Origin: Bog-756 sp963829235 | GTDB lineage: Bacteria; Actinomycetota; Acidimicrobiia; Acidimicrobiales; RAAP-2 | Assembly (NCBI GenBank): GCA_963829235.1 | Contig: CAWHIF010000003.1 | Location: 248,001-312,000 of the forward strand | Length of the DNA stretch: 64,000 nt | Direction of reading: 5' to 3' | Part shown: positions 47,540-56,356 of the stretch, piece by piece | How positions within the stretch are numbered: position 1 is the first letter of the stretch | Layout of the letters: every line of letters begins with the position of its first letter | Program-made: the position numbers and the translations under genes | Notes under the pieces: generated by a model | The model's input: only the letters and a program-made list of their open reading frames with translations | What the model was told of the DNA's origin: nothing | The model's database searches: none

Positions 47540-48793
47540 GTGAGCGACGAGTTCGAATCCATCGACTTCTTCGGCACCAAGGACCTCATCGACAATCCCT
47601 ACCCCTACTTCGAGCACCTGCGAGGGCAGTGCCCGGTGACCAAAGAGCCCTTCCACGATGTCTACATGGTGACGGGCTACGACGAAGCGATCGAGGTCTA
47701 CCACGACAAGGAGACCTTCTCGGCCTGCAACTCGGCCATCGGGCCCTTCGCCCGGTTCCCGGTGCCACTCGAGGGTGACGACGTCACCGAGATCATCGAG
47801 ACCTACCGGGACGGGCTCCCCTTCGGGGACCAGCTCCCCACCTTCGATCCTCCCAAGCACACCGCCCAGCGCGGACTTCTCATGCGGTTGATCACCCCGA
47901 AGCGCCTCAAGGAGAACGAAGCGTCCCTGCAGCAGCTGGCCGACGACCAGATCGACCGGTTCCACACCCGGGGCGAGTGCGAGTTCATCGGTGAGTACGC
48001 CCAGCCCTACACCATGCTGGTCATCGCCGACCTGTTGGGCGTGCCGGCGGAGGACCATCCGGAGTTCCTGGAGAAGCTCATGCACCACGACGCCGTGGAG
48101 ATGACCCACAGCCCCCTCGAGTACCTGTACGAGAAGTTCACGGGCTATATCGAGGACCGCCGGAGCCAACCACGAGACGACGTGATGACCGGGCTGGCCA
48201 CGGCCACCTTCCCCGACGGTTCGTTGCCGCCGGTCGAGGACGTGATGAAGATCGCCTCCAACCTGTTCGCCGCCGGCCAGGAGACGACGGCCCGGCTGCT
48301 CGGCACCGCCCTCATGACACTGGGCGAACGTCCCGAACTGCAGGACCAGCTCCGCGCCGACCGCAGCCTCGTCCCCGCGTTCATCGAGGAGACATTGCGG
48401 CTGGAGCCTCCCATCAACGGCACCTTCCGTCTGTCGCGGACACCGACGACGGTGCGGGACACCCGGATCCCGGCCGGGAGCACGGTCATGGTGCTGCCCG
48501 CGGCGGCCAACCGCGACCCGAGCCAGTTCGAGGCACCCGACGATCTCCGCCTCGACCGGGAGAACGCCCGGCAGCACATCGCCTTCGGTCACGGCATCCA
48601 TACCTGCGCCGGTGCTCCGCTGGCCCGGGCCGAATCCAACGTGTCCCTCCAGCGCCTGCTGGACAGGATGGAGGACATCCGTATTTCGGAGTCGCACCAC
48701 GGCCCGGCCGATGACCGGCACTGGGAGTACACACCCACCTGGATGCTCCGGGGCCACGACCGGCTGTACCTGGAGTTCACCCCCGTCGGCTGA
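47540..48793 (+). CDS. Cytochrome P450
   Basis: Protein of 417 residues, undamaged, starting at GTG with GGAG five bases upstream. The heme motif is FGHGIHTCAGAPLARAE, the I-helix NLFAAGQETTARLLG, ExxR EETLRL, and the meander ANRDPSQFEAPDDLRLDREN. HTAQRGLLMRLITPKRL is the helix C region. The heme motif has Ala where most have Leu or Met after Cys. It is clearly different from the other two P450s here. Electron partner presumed to be a 3Fe-4S ferredoxin. Confidence 0.92.
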   Translation: MSDEFESIDFFGTKDLIDNPYPYFEHLRGQCPVTKEPFHDVYMVTGYDEAIEVYHDKETFSACNSAIGPFARFPVPLEGDDVTEIIETYRDGLPFGDQLPTFDPPKHTAQRGLLMRLITPKRLKENEASLQQLADDQIDRFHTRGECEFIGEYAQPYTMLVIADLLGVPAEDHPEFLEKLMHHDAVEMTHSPLEYLYEKFTGYIEDRRSQPRDDVMTGLATATFPDGSLPPVEDVMKIASNLFAAGQETTARLLGTALMTLGERPELQDQLRADRSLVPAFIEETLRLEPPINGTFRLSRTPTTVRDTRIPAGSTVMVLPAAANRDPSQFEAPDDLRLDRENARQHIAFGHGIHTCAGAPLARAESNVSLQRLLDRMEDIRISESHHGPADDRHWEYTPTWMLRGHDRLYLEFTPVG

Positions 48794-48878
48794 GTCCCAC
48801 CGCGGCCAGCGCGCCGCGGTGCAGGCGCCGGCCAGCCGGCGCCGCGCCAGCGGCGCCCGCCGACCTCACGCGACGGGG

Positions 48879-49676
48879 CTACGCCTTGGCCCCCTTGCGC
48901 CGGTTGACCGGTCTGGCCGTCTTGGCCGTCTTGGTCGGCTTCGCCGCCTTCGTCGTCTTGGCCGCCTTGGCCGCCTTCGTCGTCTTGGCCGTCTTGGCCG
49001 TCTTGGCCGTCTTGGTCGGCTTGGCCGTCTTGGCCGCACCGGGACCCTGCGCCTCCGGGGTGTCGACCGGCCACGTCCGGGGATCGCGGCCGAATCCCGA
49101 CTCGAGGACTTCGATGCTCTCGGTGATCGTGGCCGGCAGATCTCCGCCGTAGAAGAACCAGTGGGTGTGGGCGGCCTGGATGACACCCCCGGCTGCCGCG
49201 GCCAGCATGGTCGGGACGAGCGCTTCGCCCGACATCCCGAGACGGGATCCGAAGAATTCGGCCATGACCCGGTACGACTTGAGTTGGATCCCTCCGACGA
49301 CCGATCGCAACACGCTGGGCGTGGCCGCCACCACGCCGATCCACCGCCTGAGCATCACCATGTCTTCGGCCGACAGCTCCTGTTCGAGCGCCAGGCGGAG
49401 CGACTGCAGAGGTGGCTCATCGTCGGGACGGGCGGCCAGCGCGGTCCGGAGAGCGTCGCTCCGCCTGTCGATACTCAGCTGCAGGACGTCTTCCTTGGCC
49501 GGGAAGTACCGGTAGAAGGTGCGGGGCGAGATCTTCGCTTCGGACGCGATCTGGTCGACGGTGACCTCTGCGAACCCGTGCTCCTCGAACAACCGCAGGG
49601 CCACATCCTCCAAGGTGAGGATCATCGTCTCCAGCCGTTTCCTCCGCAGCTGGAGGTCAAGCGAGTCAGCGCCCAA
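48879..49676 (-). CDS. TetR family regulator with a histone-like Lys/Ala/Thr tail
   Basis: About 265 residues. GGGGAGG lies five bases before TTG 49676; an in-frame ATG at 49739 lacks such a site. The TetR domain reads LRRKRLETMILTLEDVALRL, then EVTVDQIASEAKISPRTFYR YFPAKED. The central domain runs to FGRDPRTWPVDTPEA. The last 50 or so residues are almost only Lys, Ala, Thr and Pro (repeats of KTAK, KPTK, KAAK) and end NRRKGAKA, like the DNA-compacting tails of histone H1 or mycobacterial HupB. This tail is unusual for TetR. It converges with the intact P450 gene. The coding DNA there is a degenerate in-frame repeat. Confidence 0.8.
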   Translation of the reverse strand: MGADSLDLQLRRKRLETMILTLEDVALRLFEEHGFAEVTVDQIASEAKISPRTFYRYFPAKEDVLQLSIDRRSDALRTALAARPDDEPPLQSLRLALEQELSAEDMVMLRRWIGVVAATPSVLRSVVGGIQLKSYRVMAEFFGSRLGMSGEALVPTMLAAAAGGVIQAAHTHWFFYGGDLPATITESIEVLESGFGRDPRTWPVDTPEAQGPGAAKTAKPTKTAKTAKTAKTTKAAKAAKTTKAAKPTKTAKTARPVNRRKGAKA

Positions 49677-50186
49677 TCCGTCCTCCCCGATCCCGACGCC
49701 ATCCCCTGGCGTGCTCGGCGCGCTTCGAGTCCAAAGCATGAACCGGTCTGCCGACTGGCCAACCGCACCTACTCTGTCATCGATTGACTCCCGAATCGAA
49801 GTTGCGGGCAGCGCAATCCGGATCTGATCAATCAGCGTTCCATCCCCGGGCCATCCCTGCGGAGTGCTTGTCGCTGTGTCGATTTGCCGCTCATTTCCGG
49901 GAACCATCGCCTCGAGGAAACTGCAACCTCGGGGGCGACCGCGCCGAAGAGCTCCCGACTCGTCCCCCTCGGAGAGGCACTCACCGACCCCGAGGCCGAC
50001 ATCGGCGATGTTCGGACGCTGACGAGCCATGCCCGACGCGACGCACCGTCGCACGGGACGGAGATAGTAGGAATTCCTAGTACTGTACGGTCTGTCCAGC
50101 GAACGTCCCGGCCAGGCTGAGGACGAGGGAGACAGAGGAGTGCGACCGGCGATGGAACGACGGCTTTGCGTCGGGAAGGGACGTTC
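49677..50186. other. Divergent intergenic region with a perfect 12-bp palindrome
   Basis: Between the TetR gene and the acyl-CoA dehydrogenase pair. TAGGAATTCCTA at 50068-50079 is a perfect palindrome in an A/T-rich island, directly followed by AGTACTGTACGGTCTGTCC, which contains a smaller AGTACT palindrome and TGTAC. This is the likely promoter and operator for the rightward genes, about 110 bases before their start, and perhaps for the TetR gene. Short open frames in the rest look non-coding. Confidence 0.45.
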
Positions 50187-51327
50187 ATGCTGCTGACGTT
50201 GGACGGTGATCAAGAGCTCTTCCGGGACACGACGGCGAAGCTCCTGAGCGAACTGGTCCCGGTCGGCGAGCTCCGTCGGCTGCGGGACGACCCGGTCGGT
50301 TTCGACGACGACTACTGGCGCCGTGGCGCCGAGCTGGGTTGGACGTCGCTCCTCGTCAGCGAGGACCTCGGCGGGGGCTCCATCGGCGGACAGGGACTCG
50401 TGGACCTGGCCCTCGTGGCCTACGAGTTCGGCCGTCACGCCGCACCCGGGCCGTTGCTGGCCACCAACGTCGTCGCCGCCACCCTCAGCGAGACCGGTGA
50501 CAGCAGGTTCAAGGAAGTGATCGGGGACGTCCTGGCCGGGACGTCGATCCTGACCTGGTGCCTCGGTGAGCCGCCACCGTCCGACCGGTTCGACCACGTC
50601 GGTCTGGACATCCGCGTCGAAGGATCGGAGGTGGTGCTGAACGGGGTCAAACGACCGGTCGAGTCGGGAGCTCGGGCCGATCATCTGCTGGTCACCGGCC
50701 GCACCGGTTCCGGACGCACCCAGGTGCTCGTGCCTGCCGGTGCCGCGGGTCTGTCCCATATCGCCCATGCAGACCGTCGATCTGACCCGCCGCTTCTCGG
50801 TCGTCACCTTCGATGACGTCCGCGTCCCGACCTCGGCCATCGTCGGCGAGGTCGGGGTGGCCGGTCAACAGGTGGAGAGACAGATCGAGCACGCCGTGGC
50901 CCTTGTCTGTGCCGAAGCGGTCGGGGCCATGCAGGCGGCCTTCGACATGACCGTCGAATGGGCCTTCGATCGCTACTCGTTCGGACGCCCGCTGGCGTCC
51001 TACCAGGAGCTCAAGCACCGCTTCGCCGACATGAAGGCGTGGCTGGAAGCGAGCCACGCCGTCAGCGACGCGGCCACCGAGGCGGTGGCCGGTGGATCCC
51101 CGGACGCGGCCGAGCTCCTCAGCGCGGCCAAGGCCTTCATCGGCAGCTTCGGCTCGGAGCTGGTGCAGGACTGCGTCCAGATCCACGGAGGGATCGGTCT
51201 CACCTTCGACCACGACGTCCACCTCTTCCTCCGCCGCCACACCGTGGACCGGACGCTCTACGGGACGCCGGCAGAGCATCGTCAGCGCCTCGCCGACCTC
51301 GTCGAGGCCAAGGGGGACACGCCATGA
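50187..51327 (+). CDS. Acyl-CoA dehydrogenase, one frameshift
   Basis: About 380 residues when joined. MLLTLDGDQELFRDTTAKLL starts the protein after AAGGGA. LLVSEDLGGGSIGGQGLVDL, VVLNGVKRPVESGARADHLL, FSVVTFDDVRVPTSAIVGEV and WAFDRYSFGRPLASYQELKH are family phrases. The C-terminal VQIHGGIGLTFDHDVHLFLR resembles the partner subunits of heteromeric FadE enzymes. One-base shift near 50757. Its stop overlaps the next acyl-CoA dehydrogenase (ATGA), a second pair like that at 28956-31153. Confidence 0.83.
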
Positions 51328-52593
51328 GCGAACTCGACACGGAGGACCTCGAGACCTTCAGGCAGCGGGCCCGGGCATTCATCCGTGACAACCTCCGCCC
51401 GGTCGCCCCGGGTATCACGATCGGTCCACTGCGCAACGACCGGAACGACGAGGAGGAGCTGGCCGCCGTGGCCCGGGAGCGGGAGGTTCAGCGGATGCTC
51501 TTCGACGCCGGCCTGGCCGGCATCTGCTTCCCCCGCGACTACGGCGGCCAGGGACTCACCCCCGCGTACCAACGGGTGCTCAACGCCGAGTTGACCGGTT
51601 ACGAGTACCCGGCCCGGCTCCAGGCCCCGACCTTCTCGCCCTGCGCCGCCGTCCTCCTCGACTTCGGAACGGAGGAGCAGAAGCAGCGGCACATTCCGGC
51701 CATCCTGAAGGGTGAGGAGATCTGGATGCAGTTCCTCTCCGAACCGAGCGGCGGCTCGGACGTGGCCGGAGCCCTGACCTCGGCCGTCCGGGACGGCGAC
51801 GAGTGGATACTGAACGGTTCGAAGATCTGGACCACCGGCGCCTGGTGGTCGGATTGGGGTCTCTGTCTCGCTCGCACCAATTGGGACGTCCCGAAGCACC
51901 GCGGGCTCACCGTGTTCATGCTTCCCATCCGCCAGTCGGGACTCGAGGTCCACCGCATCGAGATGCTCAACGGCTCCAAGGAGTTCTGCCAGGAATTCAT
52001 GACCGACGTCTCGGGTGCCCGACACCGATCGCATCGGCGAGGTCGACGACGGCTGGACGGTGGGCACCCGCTGGATGTTCCACGAGCGCATGCTCATGAA
52101 TTCCCCCTATGTCACCCTGACGGTCGGCGGTCAGCACGGCGGGGAGGGTGCGTCGTTCGTCCACCAGGTGGCCCGTGAGGCCGGTCGGCAGTCGGATCCC
52201 TGTGCCCGCGACCTGATCGGCGAGGCCCACATGCTCGACCTCGTCGATCGCAAGCTCCGGCGCCGCATCGGCGACGGGCTGGCCACCGGTTCGCTGGCCG
52301 ACCAGTCCGCGGCCATCGGACGCCTGTTCACCGCGGTGGCCGCCACCCGCATTCGGACCATCGCCTTCGAGCTCGCCGGTGGCGCCGGTGGCGCGTGGAC
52401 CGACGACGACGGGCAACTGGCCCACTGCGGCACGGAGTTCCTGATGCGGCAGGTGTCGAGCATCGGGGGCGGCACGACCGAGATGGCCCGCAACGTGATC
52501 AGCGAGCGGGTGCTCGGGATGCCCCGGGAGCGCGCACTGGACCGGGACGTCGCCTTCCGTGACGTACCGCGTGGTGGATCCTCGGGCTCGTAG
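51324..52593 (+). CDS. Acyl-CoA dehydrogenase, partner subunit, one frameshift
   Basis: About 422 residues when joined. FLSEPSGGSDVAGALTSAVR and WILNGSKIWTTGAWWSDWG are the FAD middle-domain motifs, and SSIGGGTTEMARNVISERVL the C-terminal FAD contact, so this subunit looks like the FAD-contacting member of the pair. FPRDYGGQGLTPAYQRVLN is the N-terminal domain mark. One-base shift near 52014 (GTCCGG appears as GTCTCGG), after which it reads VPDTDRIGEVDDGWTVGTRW. Coupled to the preceding gene by a four-base overlap. Confidence 0.85.
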
Positions 52594-52634
52594 CGACGGC
52601 TCCGGCCCGCACCGCCACCCGGGCAGGTGGGCCG

Positions 52635-54269
52635 TCAGGCGCCGTCGCGCTGGAGGAGCAGCACGCCGGACGGGGTACCTCCGCCCGAGGTGACGACTGC
52701 GGTGGTGGCGCCGGCCACCTGTCGGTCGCCGGCATCGTGTCGGAGCTGGACGACAGCCTCGTAGAGGAAGCCGAAGCCGTGGGTGCGGCCCTCCGAGAGC
52801 TGCCCGCCGTGGGGGTTGACCGGGAGCTGCCCGCCGAGGGCGATCCGGCGACCCTGGTCGAGCCAGTCGCCGGCTTCCCCGAAACCGCAGAATCCGAGGG
52901 CCTCGAGCCAGGAGATGGCATTGAAGGTGAAGCCGTCGTAGAGCATGGCCACGTCGACGTCGGACGGAGACAGGCCGGTCCGTGACCACAGGTGCGCCGA
53001 CTGGCCCAGCACCTGCGGCTCGTGGGTGACCGTGCCCTGGTCCCACGAGACCCGTTCGAGGATCTGTGTCCCGACCGCCTCGATGCGGATCGCCGGTCGC
53101 GGAAGATCGCCGGCCACGGCCGCGTCCGACACGACGACGGCGATGGATCCGTCGCACGGGACGTCGCAGTCGTAGAGACCGAAGGGAGAGGTGATGGGCC
53201 GGGCCGACAGGTAGTCGTCCATGGTCATCGGATCGCGGTAGATGGCAGCGGGATTGCGTGCCGCGTTGGTTCGCCCGTTGAGGGCGATCAGGCCGAGCAT
53301 CTCGCGGGAGGCGCCATAGCGGTGCAGGTACTGGTTGGCGTTCATGGCGATCCAATTGGCTGCCGACATGGCGCCGAACGGCGCACGCCAGGCCGACTGG
53401 CCCGAGGAGCGTGCCCCGCCCGCCCCGCCCAGGCGGAGGGCGGCGAAGGACGACTCCCACACCGTGCGGAAGCAGAGGACATGGCGGCACAGGCCGGAGG
53501 CCACGGCCAGCATGGCGGCCACGACGGCGCCGCCGGGGCCGGGGAGATCCCCTCCCCCGTTGATCCATGTGGGGTGGAGGCGGAGGGCCTCCTCCACCGC
53601 GGTGACACCCCCTTCGCTCATACCCATGCCGACGGCGCCCGGATAGGTCGACAGCCCGTCGATGTCGGCCAGCTCCAACCCGGCGTCGGCCACGGCCTTC
53701 AGGCACGCATCCACGGTCAGCGAGAGCGGGTCGACCATCAGCCGGCGACCGAGGGCCGACCGCCCCACCCCCGACAGCACGGAACGGTGCTCGAACCGGT
53801 CGTCGTCGAGCGGCCGGCGCGGGACCGGGTGGACGGGTTCGGCCACCGGGTTGCCGGCCGAGGGTCCACCTGTGGGCTCGAACAGCGGGAGCCACACGTC
53901 GTCGTGGTGTTCGAAGCGGACGGCCACGTCCTGGCCGATGGAGACCTCGGCCGGTGCACACCCCACGATCATCGTGGTCAGCCGCACCGTCGGATCCTCG
54001 ACCAGGCCCACCACTGCGAGCACGTAGGGCGGCTCGAAGGCGGGATGCCACTGATGCTGGTTGACCGTGAAGCCGATGACCGTCGCCCGTCCGGAGACGA
54101 CCGCCGGTTCCCAGTTCCGGCTCCGGCACACCGGACAGATGGGCACCGGCGGATGGACGAGGGAGGAGCAGTCCGTGCACCGCTGGATCCGGAGCCGGCC
54201 GTCGGCGCCGGATGTCCAGAACCATTCGGTGGCCGGCGTCAGCTCCGGAAGGGGCCTCGTGGTGCTCAC
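52635..54269 (-). CDS. DUF35 (zinc ribbon/OB) - SCP-x-type thiolase fusion
   Basis: Protein of 544 residues starting at GTG 54269, whose GTGA overlaps the previous stop. Residues 1-125 form a rubredoxin-like zinc ribbon (CTDCSSLVHPPVPICPVC) and OB-fold of the DUF35 type. Residues 150-544 form a thiolase-fold domain of the lipid-transfer/SCP-x group (GLSTYPGAVGMGMSEGGVTA, GGAVVAAMLAVASGLCRHVL, VAMLYDGFTFNAISWLEALG, NPHGGQLSEGRTHGFGFLY). In mycobacterial steroid degradation a separate DUF35 domain of ChsH2 binds the thiolase-like aldolase Ltp2 to cleave a side chain; here both parts are in one chain. A retro-aldolase on a beta-hydroxyacyl-CoA is my inference; true thiolase activity is less likely. 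Confidence 0.85.
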   Translation of the reverse strand: MSTTRPLPELTPATEWFWTSGADGRLRIQRCTDCSSLVHPPVPICPVCRSRNWEPAVVSGRATVIGFTVNQHQWHPAFEPPYVLAVVGLVEDPTVRLTTMIVGCAPAEVSIGQDVAVRFEHHDDVWLPLFEPTGGPSAGNPVAEPVHPVPRRPLDDDRFEHRSVLSGVGRSALGRRLMVDPLSLTVDACLKAVADAGLELADIDGLSTYPGAVGMGMSEGGVTAVEEALRLHPTWINGGGDLPGPGGAVVAAMLAVASGLCRHVLCFRTVWESSFAALRLGGAGGARSSGQSAWRAPFGAMSAANWIAMNANQYLHRYGASREMLGLIALNGRTNAARNPAAIYRDPMTMDDYLSARPITSPFGLYDCDVPCDGSIAVVVSDAAVAGDLPRPAIRIEAVGTQILERVSWDQGTVTHEPQVLGQSAHLWSRTGLSPSDVDVAMLYDGFTFNAISWLEALGFCGFGEAGDWLDQGRRIALGGQLPVNPHGGQLSEGRTHGFGFLYEAVVQLRHDAGDRQVAGATTAVVTSGGGTPSGVLLLQRDGA

Positions 54270-55345
54270 CGCTCCCCCATCCTGTCGAACGTCGGACGCC
54301 CTTCCCCGAGGGTCCCGATGACCTGGGGCAGGTCGACCGTCGTACGGATACCCGGTGCCGCCCGGCACACGTAGGGAACGGCATTGACGGCGCGGTTCGC
54401 CGTGTACCCGGGAGTCCAGTCCCCCATGTCCTCCAGGGGGACGGCCAGGCGCATCTCGACGTCCAGGGGAGCGTCCCCGACCACCGAGATCCGCCAGCCG
54501 GTCGGGCGCAGCTGCCAGTCGGGCTCGAGCTCCGACGTGCAGAACCAGGTGGCCGCAAAGCCGAGGAAGGGCCGGCCTCCGCGCATGCCGGTGACCCTCA
54601 TCCGCTGCCCGGCCACGGTGCCGGCCTCCAGGCGGCCGGCCGCGATCTCCGTGGTGCGGCGGGCGACGGCGATCTCGCCGCTGCCCTCCAGCGACTCGAG
54701 GGGAAGGGAGAGGGCCTCGCCCAGCAAGCGGAGCGACGGGCCGAAGCTCTTCACCCCGTGGGACCAACGGCCGTGGTCGAAGGCGGCCGGATCGCTGCCG
54801 AATCCCATCAGGCCGAACAGGAGCTCGGGCGAATCGCGCTGGGACAGGTCGGCGAACTCCTCGATGACCAGGCGTTCGAGCTGCCGCTGGATCGACGTCA
54901 GGACCAGCGGCACCGCCTCCGAGATGAACCCCGGGCTGCTCCCCGTGCTGTGGATCGAGGCGCCGCCGCGGCGACAGGCCGATTCGACACGCTCGCGGAC
55001 CTCGGGATCCATGCTGGCAGGATGGTGGAACTCACCGCACGTCGTCACGACGTTGGCTCCGGACTCCAGCAGCCGGCACACGACGTCGACCTCGAACTGC
55101 CGCGGCATGTAGAGCACGCAATCGGCACCCAGCCCGATGATGTCCTCGATGTCACCGGTGGCCACGACGCCGGTGGGCCGGAGCCCGCACAGCTCGCCGG
55201 CATCCCGACCCGCTTTTTCCGGCGAGTACACATAGAGCCCGACCAGCGCCATGTCCGGGTGCTCGACTACACCGCGCAGGGAGCGTGCGCCGATGTTCCC
55301 CGTGGCCCACTGGACCACCCTGAACGTGCGGGTCCCGTCGGCCAC
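54266..55345 (-). CDS. DapB-like NAD(P)-dependent reductase family protein
   Basis: About 359 residues, starting at GTG 55345. FRVVQWATGNIGARSLRGVV is the dinucleotide loop, seen in a group of actinobacterial proteins related to dihydrodipicolinate reductase N-domains and 2,4-diaminopentanoate dehydrogenase. ADCVLYMPRQFEVDVVCRLL and ASIHSTGSSPGFISEAVPLV are group marks. Lysine synthesis is unlikely given the catabolic neighbours; the natural substrate is unknown. Overlaps the fusion gene downstream by four bases. Confidence 0.8.
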   Translation of the reverse strand: MADGTRTFRVVQWATGNIGARSLRGVVEHPDMALVGLYVYSPEKAGRDAGELCGLRPTGVVATGDIEDIIGLGADCVLYMPRQFEVDVVCRLLESGANVVTTCGEFHHPASMDPEVRERVESACRRGGASIHSTGSSPGFISEAVPLVLTSIQRQLERLVIEEFADLSQRDSPELLFGLMGFGSDPAAFDHGRWSHGVKSFGPSLRLLGEALSLPLESLEGSGEIAVARRTTEIAAGRLEAGTVAGQRMRVTGMRGGRPFLGFAATWFCTSELEPDWQLRPTGWRISVVGDAPLDVEMRLAVPLEDMGDWTPGYTANRAVNAVPYVCRAAPGIRTTVDLPQVIGTLGEGRPTFDRMGER

Positions 55346-55358
55346 TAGACCAGCCTGG

Positions 55359-55417
55359 CCCGGATCACGCCGGACCGGATCACGCCGACCCGGATCACGA
55401 GGGCCCCGATCACGAGG
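55359..55417. repeat. 15-bp tandem repeat, four copies
   Basis: GATCACG recurs at 55363, 55378, 55393 and 55408, exactly 15 bases apart, within CCCGGATCACGCCGG-like units. The array fills the gap between the DapB-like gene and the CitE-like gene and runs over the latter's stop codon. Confidence 0.85.
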
Positions 55418-56333
55418 CCGGGCCGCTTCCGTCTCCGAGTGACGCCTTGTACAGCACGTTGGCGGCGAGCCGCATGTGGGCGGCGTCGACCAGCTTCCCG
55501 TCCCGGCCGATGGCCCCCACGCCATCGGCCTCGGAACTGCGGTAGGTGGCGATGGACTCACGGGCCTCGGCGATCTCTGCGGCCGTCGGGGCGAACACCT
55601 CGTTGGCAACGGCGATCTGATCGGGATGGATGGCCCACTTGCCGTCGAAACCCAACAGGCTGGCGTGCACTGCCGAGCGGCGGAACCCATCCAGATCCTT
55701 GTACGCCGGATGGGGCGCATCGATGGCGTCGATGCCGGCACCCCTGGCCGCGGCCAGGATCTGGACACGGGCGAAGTGCCAGAAGTCGCCGGGGTACTCG
55801 CTGATCGGGTCGAAGTTGCCGTCCACCCGGGCCCGCAGCGAGGCGGAGAGGTCGCCGGCCCCGAAGATGATCGCCTCGAGCCGGTCACTGGACCCGGCGA
55901 TCTCCGCGGCGTTCGAGAGACCTTCGGCCTCTTCGATCAGGACCTCGAGGCCGATGCGCTTGGTCAGTCCCAGCTTGGTCTCGAGTTGCGTGAGGAGCAC
56001 GTCCACCCACCAGACGTCACGCGCCGATCTCGCCTTGGGCACGATGATCACGTCGAGGACGTCCCGTGCGCCCGTGACCACCTCGATGATGTCGCCATGG
56101 CACCACGGCGTCTCCAGGCCGTTCACCCGGACGGCACGGACGGTCCGGCCCCAGTCGAGTCCGGTCAGCGCACCGACGGCGGTGCCCCGCGCCGCCTCCT
56201 TGGCCACCGGAGCGCAGGCATCCTCGAGGTCCAAGAAGACGAGGTCGGCACCGGAGCCGGCCGCCTTCTCGCACATCCGCTCGCTGCTGGCCGGTGTGGC
56301 CAGCTCGGATCGTCGGGCACGGGATTGATGCAC
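55410..56333 (-). CDS. CoA-ester lyase (HpcH/HpaI, CitE-like)
   Basis: About 307 residues. GGAGG sits five bases before GTG 56333; the GTG two codons earlier overlaps that site. Mg-dependent aldolase-type lyase that splits malyl-, citramalyl- or similar CoA esters. ELATPASSERMCEKAAGSGA, DLVFLDLEDACAP (metal-site Glu/Asp), VRAVRVNGLETPW, IGLEVLIEEAEGLSNAAEI and IIFGAGDLSASLRAR are family motifs; GFDGKWAIHPDQIAVANEVF closes the barrel. Part of the five-gene leftward operon; supplies C-C bond cleavage. Confidence 0.88.
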   Translation of the reverse strand: MHQSRARRSELATPASSERMCEKAAGSGADLVFLDLEDACAPVAKEAARGTAVGALTGLDWGRTVRAVRVNGLETPWCHGDIIEVVTGARDVLDVIIVPKARSARDVWWVDVLLTQLETKLGLTKRIGLEVLIEEAEGLSNAAEIAGSSDRLEAIIFGAGDLSASLRARVDGNFDPISEYPGDFWHFARVQILAAARGAGIDAIDAPHPAYKDLDGFRRSAVHASLLGFDGKWAIHPDQIAVANEVFAPTAAEIAEARESIATYRSSEADGVGAIGRDGKLVDAAHMRLAANVLYKASLGDGSGPAS

Positions 56334-56356
56334 AGTCACCTCCAGGAGCGTCGCGG

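Noticed and set aside
49784..50080. 98-codon frame in the divergent gap
   Set aside because: Arg/Pro-rich, no start signal, and it runs through the A/T-rich palindrome region.
49677..50840. N-terminal extension of the TetR gene to 653 codons
   Set aside because: The extension is antisense to the acyl-CoA dehydrogenase and lacks domains; a ribosome-binding site supports TTG 49676.
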